Source: Lunularia cruciata (lineage: Eukaryota; Streptophyta; Marchantiopsida; Lunulariales; Lunulariaceae). Taken from it: DNA of 64,000 nt. Positions within the stretch are counted from its first letter, which is position 1. Each line of letters opens with the position of its first letter. Location: the NCBI GenBank assembly GCA_948567375.1, contig OX419755.1, forward strand, positions 80,804,218 through 80,868,217. Reading direction: 5' to 3'. Position numbers and translations under genes: made by a program. Positions 46,094 to 57,832 of this stretch are shown here, piece by piece. Below the pieces are notes generated by a model. It had not been told where the DNA came from. It ran no database searches and saw nothing but the letters and a program-made list of their open reading frames with translations.

Positions 46094-47560
46094 TTGTTGT
46101 TACAAGAATTCACATACACTGTACAAGTAGGGAAGGAAGCTTTGTATTTGAATGCGGACTTCCTATCTAGGTTAGAAACTCAAGACCAAGACTTGGAAGT
46201 CGATGATCAGTTTCCTCATGAAGAGCTATGTCATTTAATGGTTGTGCAAAGCACAAGGTATACGGCTGAATATCACTATCTGCATACTTGTCATTGTCTT
46301 GAGGGGCTGGACCCGAAGCAAAGGGCAGTCTTCCTCAAGAAGATTGGACCGTACCAATTAAAACAAAATATTTTATTTAAGATAGGCAAAGACAAAGTAC
46401 TTCAGAGATGTTTGGAGGCTTACAAATTTGGAGGAGTCATTGAGTCCTTACACTCTAAAGCATCAAGAGGACACTATGCCTTGAGAATACTGTGAAGAAA
46501 ATCCTTTCAATAGGGTATTGGTGGCCTACAATGTATAAAGATACGCATGCCTATATTCAAAGTTGTTATGCCTATCAAAGAACAGGAAAACGGACGTCTA
46601 CTTCCCATTGGCCTTTGAGACCAATTTTGCCATTGGCTCCATTTGAGAAATGGGGTGTTGATTTGTAGGTCCAATTCAACCAGTGACCCAAGTCACAAGG
46701 AAGAGATACATCTTGGTATGCATTGATTATGCTACCAAGATGGTAGAAGCAAAAGCAACATGGAGAGATGATGCGGAAACAATTGCTGAACTTTTCTTCT
46801 GAAACATCATTTCCCATTACGGGTGTCCTCTAGAATTGGTCAGTGATTGGGGAACTCATTTTCTGAACTCCATGGTGGAAGCATTAACTAAATACTTCCA
46901 GATTACACATCAGAAGATGACTCCCTATAACCCAAAATCAAATGGACTAACAAAAAAGGCCAACGGATTGTTGTGTAAAATTTTGAATGAGGTGACGGTC
47001 AATTATACCTATGATTGGGACACAAAGTTACCTTCAGCTTTGTGGGCATACAGAACAATTAAAATAATACAACCAAAATAACGCGCTACTTCTTGACATA
47101 CAGATTGCATCCTATACTACCAATTGAATTTGAAGTACCGTCATATCGGATTTTTTGTGCAGAACAATTGTCGGAGGAAGAAAGCTAGGATCTTCAGATC
47201 CAACAACTGATGTAATTAGAAGAGAAAATGGACAATGCAATGCAAACCACAAAGGAAGTGCAAGAACAAGAGAGCAGGCATGATGGGCAAATCAAGCCTA
47301 TGGTTGTTCATGAAGGCGATTTGGTATTGTTATATAACAATCACCAAATATTTTTTCTAGGCAAACTACATTTGTGGTGGCTGGCACCATATGATATTAT
47401 TCACATATATGCTAATGGCTCTATTCAACTGGCAGACTTGGAAGGCAATCCCTTTGCCACTTGAGTAAATGGGTGGAGAGTTAGAAAATATAGGACCACG
47501 GACCCAACTTTGTATAAAGAACCGGTTGTCGGTGTTTGCACGGATGTTGACATTTGAGGG
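46094..47560 (+). pseudogene. D integrase
   Basis: 46094-46495 covers the RNase H/integrase junction (NADFLSRLE) and the zinc-binding His (HSKASRGHYA); the CxxC part continues past a stop (YAYQRTGKR, one Cys lost). Core pieces: FEKWGVDL (Asp), LVSDWGTHFLN (Asp) and NPKSNGLTKKANG, where the catalytic Glu has become Lys. 47228-47464 is the C-terminal region with EGDLVLLYNN. The frame closes just before the polypurine tract. Confidence 0.88.
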
Positions 47561-47568
47561 AAGGGGTA
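47553..47568 (+). other. D polypurine tract
   Basis: TTGAGGGAAGGGGTA directly before the TG of the 3' LTR, the standard plus-strand priming site. Confidence 0.85.
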
Positions 47569-49125
47569 TGTGGTACCCACATTTTTGGTTTTGGATAGTT
47601 TCAAGGAAATTTTGAAGAAGAAGTACGTTAGAAAACCTAAGGAGGGCTAAAGAAATAAGAAGAAGCGTGTGTTTGGGGCCAAACCTGAAGTCGACCTTGG
47701 GTCAAGACCAAAGGACCCGGGATGGACAAAAGAGGAAGACAAAGAAGAGGACTTTGTATTGAGCAAGGTAGTCTAATCCAAAGAACCTGTAACAAACTTC
47801 TTTGCAGTTGGCAAATCAAGAAAGTACATGGGAAGAAATTAATGACCTTGGGATCAAGAAGTTCTTGATAGTGATAGGAAACAACCCCACAGAAATTGGT
47901 GATTAGAGCGGAGAAACAACTAAAGAATGACCAATCAGCGCAGGACTATAAAATTGAGAGTTTTGGAAGGAAGTAGTGCAATGTCCAGATGCTACCCTAT
48001 CCCTATTTAGAGTCGACCCAAAGTAATGCAAATTGCAAATCCACAAGAAGACAAATGGGTTAGGATCTCAAGAACAATCTTCCACAAGACGAGGGTGAGA
48101 CACAATGGCCCCAAAAGTGAGTAAGTAGAGTATGGTAAGGGGACTTGCAATTTGTAGATTAAAAGTAGTAGTGCGGATCAAAGTCTTGGCAAGACTTTGT
48201 ATCACATTCCTGGCCTGGAATTGGAACTTCAATTTTCTAGGTTTCATGGTAGAAATTACAGCAAGCAATTGCAAGGATGGGCCAAAGCACAAGGAGAAGA
48301 GAGGAAATCCGGCTTCATGGACTGAATTGGATTGGAGAATAGTCTTGGGGAGAGAAGCAAGAGAGGAAGGAGGTACCACCTTCTATCAAGAGTATGATGC
48401 TTCAGAAGAGACTGCCGAGGTAAGAAACTCATTCGATCAACCTCACACCAAGAATAGGTATAAGGTAGATAGTTATAGAGACCCCAAGAGGAGAAGGATT
48501 GTAAGTGCAATGATGGCAATGTTTAAGCAAGAGCAAACCACCTATATTACAATGCAACAGGCGGTGTTCTTTCACTAAATGTTTGCAAGAGAGGCAATAG
48601 ATAAGGTGAAATGTCTGCATTAGCAAGTGGGGTAGATGATTTTGAGTTGGAGAATGGATATGCCACTGCATTATTTTGTGCCCTTCACAACTCATTTTTA
48701 TTTTGGGCTAAGCTTGCTGACTTTGGAAGAAAGAAACCAAATGCGCTTGCACTTGGGTTGAGGAGATTCTTTGGAGTAAGCACTCTATAGTAATGAGGGA
48801 TGATTTAGTAAAGTGTCACAAGGAGGCAAAGGAGATGACAACATTAGTTGTAGTGCTAAAGGGAGAAATTGTTGATGCACAAGTAGAGATAACACTCAAA
48901 GGCAAGTATAGCGGTAATGGAGCAAGATTTGGAAAGTCTCAAAAAGAAGGCCATTGAGAAAGATCAAGCCTGGCAGAGGGAGTTAGCCAAGCATGGTAGA
49001 GAAGAAGATTGGTTGCACGGATTGTGACAGTTGCTTCATATTTGACCAATTCTAAATTGTATCTTTGTGAGAACAAACTTTACTTACCAGATTACCACAA
49101 AAGTGATATTTCTCGGGTTGTCACA
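47569..49125 (+). repeat. D 3' LTR with internal deletion
   Basis: 1557 bp, TGTGGTACCCACATTTTTGG to GGGTTGTCACA. It lacks about 0.84 kb present in the 5' LTR; the junction is at ATGCGCTTGCACTT|GGGTTGAGG near 48755. The first part of the LTR-encoded frame (48132-48578, with KVVVRIKVLARLCITFLAWN and KNRYKVDSYRDPKRR) is open for 148 codons. Confidence 0.88.
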
Positions 49126-49130
49126 ATAGC

Positions 49131-50194
49131 AGTGACTAGGAGTGAAATACCTGCTCCTAAGCCTAGAGGAACCTTAGTGACATTGGACCCACAGAGAGGA
49201 GAGGTTGGGAGATAGGCTAAACTTCCCTAGTCTTTTATGCTATCTAAGGCATTACAGACGACATCCATGGCTCCTAGACGTCCCAATGCAAGTGTGGTAG
49301 GTGGTAATGGGGTGCATGATGGACTACCTACTAGTCAGCCACCTGCTACTACATAGACTAAGTTGAGCATGATGTTGGGGGTGGCTCAACTGATTATGCG
49401 GTGCCCTTTGTTTTCAGCCAGTGACATGTTTACATTGGGAGTTGACCCAGCCCCAGTGTTCCGGTTGGCTGCCACTCTTTGTGAGAGTAGGGTTGATGTG
49501 GTTCCTACTACTAGAGTAGAGGTGGTTGATAGTGGAGGTGACTTGGTTGAAGAGCATGGGATCCATTCAGCGACTAGTGGTTTATGGCAGGTAGCAACGG
49601 CTAGACTAGAGGAGTTGCTAGCTAGACCAGCCTTTGTAAGAGCACTATTCACACATGGTGTTGTCCTATTGGATAACCAGAGGGGGATTTTCCATTTGGT
49701 AAGACCCTTAGGAAAGTTCTATACACCACAGAGAGTCTTGTTAGACTTTGGTGCACATCCTCTTATGTTGAGGAAGGCTACAGTAGTCGGTCTAGAGTTA
49801 TGGAAGACCGATGTGAGAGGTGTCCATTTCAAATTCAGACATCTCTAGGTGGTGGTTTGACATAGTACATCACACATGGAGAGCTTGTTGTTCAATGTAG
49901 CTTGGTCATCTGATTGATAGCTTGGTGTTGAGAGCTTAGGCTATTGCAACAATAGTTGAGTCATATGATGTGCTAGTTGGGGAAGCAATGTTGCATCCCA
50001 TGGGTTTCAATATTGACTATTGGGAGTAGATAGCCTCCTATAGACCAGGTTGGCAGTCTAGTGAGGGACGAGTATGTTGCCTACCAGTATGCTTTAGTAG
50101 TGCTAGTCTTGGCTCACTATAGTCCGAGACCATGGCATCATCAGTTTTAGCTTTTAGTGGTGCAATTACTTGGCCTGGTGAGTTATTGGAGAGG
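49131..50194 (+). pseudogene. Element C gag-protease linker and aspartic protease
   Basis: Resumes C after D: VTRSEIPAPKPRG, then 49363-49848 with MRCPLFSASDMFTLGVDPAP and the protease site VLLDFGAHPLML (D-F-G; element A reads DSG). The following spacer matches element A at 9731-9990. Interrupted at 50200 by LTR E. Confidence 0.8.
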
Positions 50195-50992
50195 AATGCT
50201 GTGACAACCCGGCAAATATCACTTTTGCGGTAATTGGGTAAGTAAAGTTTGTTCCCGTAGAGATACAAGTCAGAAATGTCCAAATACAAAGTCAAAGTAA
50301 CAATTTCAGTTCTCTTGGTTGCATCTTTAATCTCTCAGGTAGAAACCACACCCAGAAGAGAGTAACAAGCACTGATTTGCAGTCTTGTCACAAATTCACA
50401 CTCCTTAATCACAACTCCTTCAATTCTTTCCAAACAATCTTGATTGTGATGATTCAGGTTCTCCTAAAAACGGCACTTCACTGCAAAATGACTTTGCCTC
50501 AGAATTGTGTTCCACCCTTCCACTGAAGGCACAACTTCCTTGATCAAAATCGCTTCACATCAACCTCGCACTGCACTCACAAATGCAGAATACTACCAAC
50601 ACTACAATTCCTCTCAGATCTATCAAGGCATTGCTTTGATTGCACTTCACTCAAGATCAAACACACAAAATGAAGATCAAGGCTGTGTAATCCAACATCC
50701 CACAAACACACTGACTTGCACTTTGAATTTCTCCAAACACTCACAAACACAATTGCAAAGTTGATACTTGGAATCAAGCTCAAGCAACGAGCACTGCTTC
50801 ACAGCACTTTGCTTTATCTATTCTCAGAAATTATGAGCACTGAACAACATTTCTCTGCGAATGCCACTCTTAAGTAGTGAACAACTCAAAAGTTCTAACA
50901 ACTATACCGTTCTACAACAACTTTTCTAACCTGCAGATCCAAAATGACAATGCACCTCTTCATATCTACCTCTTCATATCTCAAAACTGTTA

Positions 50993-53522
50993 CTAATCCA
51001 ATCCGATGTCTACTTCGTCATCGGCTTTCAAACCCGAACCCGAAGTAAATTTACTTCCTACTACTCTGTCCTCGGGTTTCATATCTTCTACTTCTTCTAC
51101 CAGATCCAGCAATTCTCTCTCTTGATCTGAAATTGCACTAGTGGGTAACCCTTCTAAACCTTCATCTCTTGACCCACTCTTTTCCAATGTCTCCAATGGT
51201 AACTCCAAAGACATCTGCACTCCTATGTTATCTACTTTGGGTTTTGCTCTAACATTTTTCCGAAGTTTATCTATCTTTAATTTCACTAAGTCTAATCTAA
51301 TCGCAATATTATCTTCTACCTCTAAGATCTTCCTATCTACACGAGCCCTGAAACTTATCAGCAGCACATTCAAATCTGTATCTTTTGCATGTCTTTGCCT
51401 CGTCTCTTGCACCAACAATTTCAACTTGTGCAGCCTCATTTCTTCAATTTGAACACTGGCCTCTGTATTCAACATCACGTTCATCCTGAGGACAATCTCC
51501 GTCAATGGCTCCAATCCTCCCTATACATTGCCAACTCTGCTTCAAACTCGGCTTTCACTATTTCCTTCTCTTTCTCCTTCTGCAGATCTTCTCCTCCTGA
51601 TTACTAAGTAACTCTCGTAATCTTTCTTCTTCCATGTATTGTGTTGCTAACTCTCTTTGCCAGAGCTGCTTCTTTTCTTCTACACTCTCCATCACCCTAT
51701 CGAGCTCTTGATCCTTTGTTGCTACTCTTGCCATAGCATGGATAAGTTCTACTTTTGAATCAGCAAACTACTGCTTCAAGATCTCATATTTTGCTACTTG
51801 CCTTTCCCTTGCTATGTCACTCTTCTTAACAAGTTCTTCTTGATATCTCACTTCTCTCTTCAAGTCTTCAATTACCTGAGTCTTCCCTACTGCCTCCGCT
51901 TGCAGTACTTCACTTTCCTCCTCACCTCAGGTTATGATTTCTTCAACTCCAAGTTCTCTTCTTCTAATCGTGCTAAGACCTACAGCACAGTCTTCACCTC
52001 CGGACACTTTGATTGCATCTCCTTCTTCCGGTGTTCTAACTTCACCAACAGAGGACACACAACCTCTTGTAGGTACTCTACTCCATTGCTCGCTACTACC
52101 TCCTCTTGCGTAGCAACTTCCCTTTGTACTTTGTGTTCATCCGATACTTGCCTTCTTCTCTGCAGTCTTCGTATCGGAACGGACACCTCGCTTCCTGAGC
52201 TTTCGTTTATTTCTTTGTTTACTTTACTCGGACCTGCATCACATTTTGCCTTGCGTCTCAAGCAAACTCCTCTCTGAATTGCGACCTTCTCTTTGGCCTT
52301 GGGTATCTCCCCCTCCAACTTTGTGTTGTCCTCGGCCTTGGTCTCCACCTGCACTTCTTCTTCTACCTTGGCAGCAACTGGCACCAATGTCATTTCTCCT
52401 CCTTCATCGCTGTCGCTACTTGTATCTCCACTCTGTAGCGTTAGCTTGGGCTCCTCCTCGTGTTCCAAGTCTTTGGACTTGCACTCGGCTTCACCTTCCG
52501 AGTCTTCATCTCCTGACTTGATCACCACCATGCCTCGCCTCGGGTTTCCTCTTCTTGTCTTCCGAGATTTTGTCTTGTCTTTGGCTTCGCCTTGCCAAAT
52601 TCTCTTCTTTGATTTTGGAGTACTCACTTTGATCTCCACATTCTTCCCCGTCTTCTTGTAGTACTCAACGGTGCTTTGGATTTGTAATATGTACTGCTGC
52701 TCCTCTACATCGACCTCCCTTCTTAAATTGGGATGGAAATGTGACACCATCCGAGTTCGCTCCGCCGAGTTCAACAAATTCAACCCAAAGTAGAAATGGG
52801 CTGCAAATGGCACGATGTAATCTAGAGGCAATTTATCCCGCAGATTCCACACCATTTGTTGCATTCTCCCATGGAAACACCTTGCCCAATTGATTGGTTC
52901 TCCTGCAAAAAATTTGTGAAAGAACACCGCTTGGTGTTTCATCACAAAGGTTGTTCTCTCCGGCTTCAGGATCACCATCAAAGCACTCACAATTCCCCTC
53001 TTGACAAGATCTTTGTAACTCTCCACTTTGTATCCATTCTTTGTCCGCTTTGACGAGAATGCATCCCTCACTTCTTGGGTTTCCTCGGCTATCTCTCTCT
53101 TCCCCAAGAATGTGGCACCTTGCTTTGTGCATGCTTCCTTCCCGAGTACTAATTTCCAATCCAATAATTTGTCCAGCGAGCCGGTCTTCCCCTTCTTCTT
53201 TGGGTCCATGAAGGCACTTGCTCTCGATGATCTTTGTCATGAAACTTGGAAAACTAACATTCCAGTTCCATGCCAAGAATGTAATCCGAAGTCAGCTCAA
53301 GACTTTGATTCTTACGATTACATCTAACCTCCGAATCGCATGATTCCTCATGGTGAATTTGGAGTTCTTCTTTCCTCCTCCCATCTCTCTTGCTTTCTCA
53401 CTGTCTCTTGGTTTCACTCTTGCAACATTTCCCTTACACACTAGCGCGTCTTCCACTCTATTTCCCTTCCCATGATCACCTGTAGGACAACTTCTCAACG
53501 GCGAAGGAAAATTTCTTGACAT
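50993..53522 (-). pseudogene. LTR-encoded protein of solo LTR E
   Basis: About 840 codons reading with the LTR. It starts at an ATG (53522) 21 nt after a TATA box. The first frame (53292-53522, MSRNFPSPLRS...IRRLDVIVRIKVL) ends at a single TGA. The next part reads TFLAWNWNVSF; after a one-base shift comes a 409-codon open frame, 53209-51980. That contains RTKNGYKVESYKD, KPERTTFVMKHQAVFFH, FVPFAAHFYFGLNLL and EVDVEEQQYILQIQ, then acidic and basic low-complexity stretches and GVEYLQEVVCPLL. A Glu/Lys-rich coiled-coil region follows in a shifted frame, and 50993-51514 (same frame as the 409-codon part) closes the protein with LLDLVEEVEDMKPEDRV and EVDIGLD. Middle and ends are conserved in D and G. 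I recognise no known domain; it is not Gag or Pol. Confidence 0.75.
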
Positions 53523-53542
53523 TGCTTCGTCGCAAGCTCAAT

Positions 53543-53549
53543 TTTTATA
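53543..53549 (-). promoter_or_regulatory. TATA box ahead of the E LTR frame
   Basis: TATAAAA on the minus strand (CTCTATAAAAATTG), 21 nt before the first ATG of the LTR-encoded frame. A start about 30 nt downstream of the TATA box would fall at or just after that ATG, so the mRNA would be nearly leaderless or would use a later ATG. Confidence 0.5.
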
Positions 53550-53942
53550 GAGTTGCACTTTCTTTGTCTCTCTTCAATTTGAGTTTCTACCGAGAAATCA
53601 CACCTCCTGCATGCACCTATCACTGTCAATTGTACTTCGCACGTATAGGCCACCAGTTTTGAACTGTCCCTTCTTGAATTTCTCGCCCCAACGAAAGGTT
53701 GTTAGACAGACTTCGCCTTAGGTTGAGCTCCCCCCAATACAAAGACTCCTTACTTCAGGTTGTATGTTGACAGGGCATTTCTGAGTACTTCGCCTTATGA
53801 CCCAAAGTCACTTTACTTTGGGTTTCATCCTGAAGACTCTTTTCTTTGCCTTCTTCGGCCATACAGACGCAATCTGACTTTTCTATACACTTCTTCTTCT
53901 CTATTTTGAACAAAACAAAAAAAATTTGGGCACCACAAATGC

Positions 53943-54180
53943 ACATGCAAAAGATACTCCAGTACCAGAGGTAATCACTTGCATTTGGAGTATGAATGGG
54001 ATTGTTCCATCCCCCTTGGATGTTCCATTGTGGAGTTTAAAGGACGCATTACAACAACATGCAGATTGATTGGTGTAGTTGGCTTAGAGTGGAGCCTTTG
54101 TACCACTAGGAGATGAGTGTGAGGATGAGCCTCCGGAGTCAATTACCTTGACAACTTTGGATACCACACTCATTGCTTGG
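53943..54180 (+). pseudogene. Element C pol spacer before the methyltransferase
   Basis: Resumes C after E. Matches element A at about 9440-9690, including the GDECEDEP acidic stretch that precedes the methyltransferase. Confidence 0.6.
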
Positions 54181-55141
54181 TAGTATCTAATAGAGGGAAT
54201 ATGTCTATTGGAGTTGTTCGATGGGATTAGCACCGGACTAGCTATGATCTTATAGGCGGGTATACAAGTACAGAGGTACTTGTATGTGGAGAGAGATGAG
54301 ATTGCTAGGCAAGTCTCTCTACATCATGTGGCATACTTGGCCTATTGGTATCCAGAGTTATTACCAATGTCAGCAGTCAAGGATTACCGGAAGGCCCTAC
54401 CAACAAACATTTCCTTACTAAAGGCGCATGATCTGAAGTGATATGGGCCTATTCATTTGGTGATTTGGGATGGCCATGTTAGGGACATACACATGTTGGC
54501 TGAGGTTTGGGTCTTCAAGATCCTCATTCTGGTGTGTTTTGGGAGATGTTATGGATACTATGACATCTCCAAGTTCATCAATCTGTTTCTCTAGCTTACC
54601 TTTTGGAGAACCTTCCTTTGATGGGTGATTCTCGCACCAAAGTGGTGGCATCAGGTCCATTCTTGTATGGGACTTGTTGTATTGTTGGATGCAGCCAGAG
54701 TGGGATCATATGCTCATCGTCTTTGTCTTTGGTGGACAAACATCTTACCCAAAGAGGTTTTAAAGCGTGCATATTATAGGATTTAGCGACTAGACGACAT
54801 CCTTGTTGATGACATCTTGGATGTAGGACGTCAGTCTCAGACGGTAGTAGTGGCTGATAGGTCACCTATGGCAATGGTGGACCTAGTTGGACAGCCTAGA
54901 GCTACTTTTCCCACACTTACAAGTTTCCCAAGCTCTCATGCTTTTTGAGAGGGAAGACCTAGACTTGTTTGGGACTCACAGTTATAGCAATTGATGGAAC
55001 CCAATGTTGATGAGAGAGAGTGGGTGATGGGTTTTTGCATTGGTATTACCACTATTCTAGCCATATCAAAGGCATCTAGGCATTAGGTGTTAGGTCAGGC
55101 TATGGACCTTAACTATTTGACCTAGATTGTGAGCCTTGGTT
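54181..55141 (+). pseudogene. Element C C5-cytosine DNA methyltransferase domain
   Basis: Same enzyme as in element A. Motif I reads LLELFDGISTGLA (near 54201-54240). Motif IV GWPC has its catalytic Cys codon at 54477-54479, followed by a TAG where element A has Gln, and GLGLQDPHSGVFWEML after it. Motif VI is LLENLP (Glu-Asn at 54606-54611). The motif VIII region is AHRLCLWWTN, then DDILVDDILDVGRQSQ, and the motif X-like segment VLGQAMDLNYLT lies near 55087-55122. A solo LTR is inserted after IVSLG at 55141 and the frame resumes at 55816. Different stops from element A, apart from the shared TAG at 55123-55125. Confidence 0.9.
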
Positions 55142-55815
55142 TGTAACACCCATATGTGCATGTGTGTGGTATTGTGATATTTAGCTTGGTATTACAAGTA
55201 CTTAAGAGATATTATTGGTTCTATATTAGTCATGGTTAGCTAAAGTTAGTCGTAGCTAGGATAGAGGGGACCTTACTTTAGAGGAAGTAGAAAAGATGAG
55301 CACCACTATTTTGGATTTTAGTGTGTTGACTTGGTATTATTCCTAGGTGTTTGGCTTTGAGGAAAGAGTTGAGAACTCTTGGGTCCACAAGCCTTTTTGT
55401 TTTGGATTCTTCTTTAGTCCAAGGATAGCCCATGTGAAGGAATCCTTGACTTAGTGGTTGGGTCAAGATAGGACCACATGCTTAGGGGAATATGCCCATG
55501 TGAATGGATATTCCTTTCTACTTTTTGACTTTACTTGACTTTAAGTCTAGTAACTTGAGTTACTACGCTAATTAGTAACTTTGGTACGTAACTATTTCAC
55601 AAGTATATAAACAAGGAGTGAGGAGGTACTCATCATCCTTTCATTTGCAACTATCTCTCTCTCATTGAGTTCTCTAGTGAGCAATGTCTTGTATCTTGGA
55701 GTGTTAGCCTTGGAGGAGTATGATGGAGTTTGGGTTCCTTGCCTTCTTAGTCCATGGTGCGCTACTATAGTAGCCATCAGAGGTTCATCCTGAGTGAGAG
55801 ACAGGCCGGCTCACA
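55142..55815 (+). mobile_element. Solo LTR of family B in element C
   Basis: 674 bp, TGTAACACCC to GGCCGGCTCACA. About 16 bp shorter than the B LTRs (missing near 55217). No target duplication: flanks are TGGTT and GAGCA, and relative to element A about five bases (TGGCA) are missing at the junction. Confidence 0.9.
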
Positions 55816-56154
55816 GAGCAGCATAGGATGCACTTGATAGGCATCACTACTCAGACACTTGTGAGCCATGTGCCTATGAAGACAATTCAGGCACATGCTA
55901 GGGGTGATGGACCAAGTGGACATGGTATTCTTGGAACACAGTTAGTAGCTACTAGGAAGAGTGGTCTACTTGGAATCCATCCAGGTGAGCATGGGCTACT
56001 TGGATTACACCCTTGGTCCACTTGGGATGCAACTAGAGGACGTGTGGAGCTTGCAGCCAGAGTGGAAGGAGTTTCTCACACGGAGGTTGGAAACTCTAGT
56101 GGTTGGGAGCATGACACTACTGCTCCTAAGGGCCCAATGTAGCATTCAGTCAGT
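55816..56154 (+). pseudogene. Element C linker between methyltransferase and reverse transcriptase
   Basis: 55828-56142 is an open Gly/His-rich frame (SGLLGIHPGEHGLLGLH) matching element A at 8131-8475. It joins the end of the methyltransferase to the reverse transcriptase. Confidence 0.6.
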
Positions 56155-57250
56155 ATGTCTTCCACTCTTGTGATAGTTACAGAGGATACTTGGGAGCTAG
56201 ATCTTGGATCCAAGCTTACAAGAGAGGAAAGATGGAGAGTTTTGAGGTTCTTGAGGAGCTACACAAGTTGTTTTGCCTTCAATATAAAGGATTTGGGTGC
56301 TCTAAAAAGACTTGGTATATGGATTGAGCTGACTAGCAATACACTAGTTTTCCGATGTCCTTATCATTATAGTGACATGGAGAGGACATTGATTCAAAGT
56401 TGGAGTAGAGATCTTTTTGAGGCTGATTTGGTGGAGACTTCACATGGAGAGTATGCATCAATGACAGTGATGCTAGCCAAGAAGGATATACATAGCAACT
56501 ACACAAATAGGCAGATGTGAAGAGATTACCGTCCTATCAACCGACAGACTAGGGCTGATCGGTATGCCATGCTTACACCGGAGGAGATTTTTGATGTGAT
56601 TGGGCATGCAAAGGTCTTCAATACTTTGGATCTTTGAGTAGGAAATCATCAGTTGCCTATTAGGGAGGAGGATGAGTCCAAGACATCATTTTGGGCTATC
56701 AATCCTCATGGCAAGGATGTGTTATATCAATGGAGGTTCTTACCATTTGGGTTAAGGAATGCTCCGGTTGAGCTCTAGAGGGTCATGGATACGATCCTAG
56801 CTAGATTGGATTTTGCTTGGTGCTATATTGATGACATTTTACCTATAGCACTACTGTGGAGGAGCATGAGAGATAGTTGTTGGAGGTGTTTGAGAGGTTG
56901 AGATCTCAAGGATTCAAATTACATCTTGGGAATTGTAGGTTCTTCCATGAGCAGATTGAGTATTTTGGTCACACTATCTACCCTAGAGGAATTGGCATTC
57001 ACCAAACCAAGGTGGAGGCTATTACATGTATTCCTCGGCCTACGGATGTGAGCAAAGTGCAAGCATTCCTTGGGTTGACAAACTTCTATCACCGCTATGT
57101 TAGAGGATTTAGTGCCATTGCCAAGGCCTTGACAAATCTGACCAAGCTTACACAAGAGTGGTGTTGGGGAGATGAGCAGGAGAGAGCTTTTGTAGAGCTC
57201 AAGGAGAGGTTGACATCTGCTCCTATTTTGAGGAGACCAATCAAAGGATG
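56155..57250 (+). pseudogene. Element C reverse transcriptase
   Basis: 56155-56520 is the N-terminal approach (LTREERWRVLRFLRSY, CPYHYSDMERTLI, MLAKKDIHSNYTN). Then DYRPINRQT, FGLRNAP-like and CYIDDI (near 56821-56838) in broken frames. 56877-57251 has FKLHLGNCRFFHEQ, IEYFGHTIYPRG and VQAFLGLTNFYHRYVRGF. Confidence 0.9.
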
Positions 57251-57830
57251 ACCATTTTAGGTTCATACTGATTGGAGTATGTTGGGCCTTGGAGAGGTGC
57301 TCACCCAACATCATGATGAGGGGAAGGAGTTTATGGTAGTGTATGCTAGTTGTTCCAAAAATTCAGCGGAGGTGAAGTATAGTTCATGTGAGGGACAATG
57401 TTTGGTAGCAATTTGGGCGGTAGCAAATTTCTAGTGTTACCTATTTGGTAATCCTTTCACTCTCATCACTGATCATCAGCTATTGAAGTGGTTGATGGAG
57501 TCCTACAAGCTTTCAAGGAAGCTTGCATGATGGGCTCTGATTTTATAGGAGTATGATTTCACGGTTGTTCACAAACTTGGAGTGGTGAACCGTGATGCAA
57601 ATAGGCTGAGTAGAAACCCATGTCTCAGCCAGCATGATCAAACCGGAGCACTTTGGCATGGTGAGACACATGAGGAGATGGTGCCAAGTTGGCATGCATC
57701 TGCCTTTCTTTGTATATTTCTGAGACTTTGGTGGTATCTCTCTCAACGCATATAGGAGGACTTTTTGAGGTCATAGATCCAAAGAGTGAAGATATTGGTA
57801 CAATTCAATGAGACATTCATGATGATGTCT
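57251..57830 (+). pseudogene. Element C RNase H and tether
   Basis: HTDWSMLGLG (catalytic Asp context) near 57260, VYASCSKNSAEVKYSS-like, then ITDHQLLKWLMES near 57460-57500 and EYDFTVVHKLGVVNRDANRLS near 57550-57610. Multiple stops, one (57546-57548) shared with element A. Confidence 0.75.
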
Positions 57831-57832
57831 TA

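Larger units (their letters stand above)
26154..49125 (+). mobile_element. Element D: Athila/TAT-like gypsy element with coding LTRs, inserted in C
   Basis: LTRs start TATGGTACCC (26154) and TGTGGTACCC (47569) and end GGTTGTCACA. Flanks GCAGC (26149-26153) and ATAGC (49126-49130) look like a decayed 5-bp duplication, because element A reads continuously across this point. About 10.1 kb once G, F2 and B are removed. The primer site is a decayed tRNA-Asp type, the polypurine tract sits before the 3' LTR, and the order is gag, protease, reverse transcriptase, RNase H, integrase. The Asp-type primer site, large LTR and triple zinc knuckle point to the Athila/TAT side of Ty3/gypsy. Confidence 0.88.
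50200..53937 (-). mobile_element. Solo LTR E, 3.7 kb, inverted in element C, with a coding frame
   Basis: Minus strand, TGTGGTGCCCAAATTTTTT (53937) to GGGTTGTCACA (50200). AATGC on both sides (50195-50199 and 53938-53942) is a perfect 5-bp target duplication, and element A reads continuously here, so this is one complete LTR without internal region. 3738 bp is very long for an LTR. Relative of the D and G LTRs (same ends and same internal frame). Confidence 0.92.

Noticed and set aside
52246-52661. Plus-strand frames of 91-122 codons in LTR E
   Set aside because: Antisense shadows of the 409-codon LTR-encoded frame; composition follows from the acidic/basic low-complexity sense strand.
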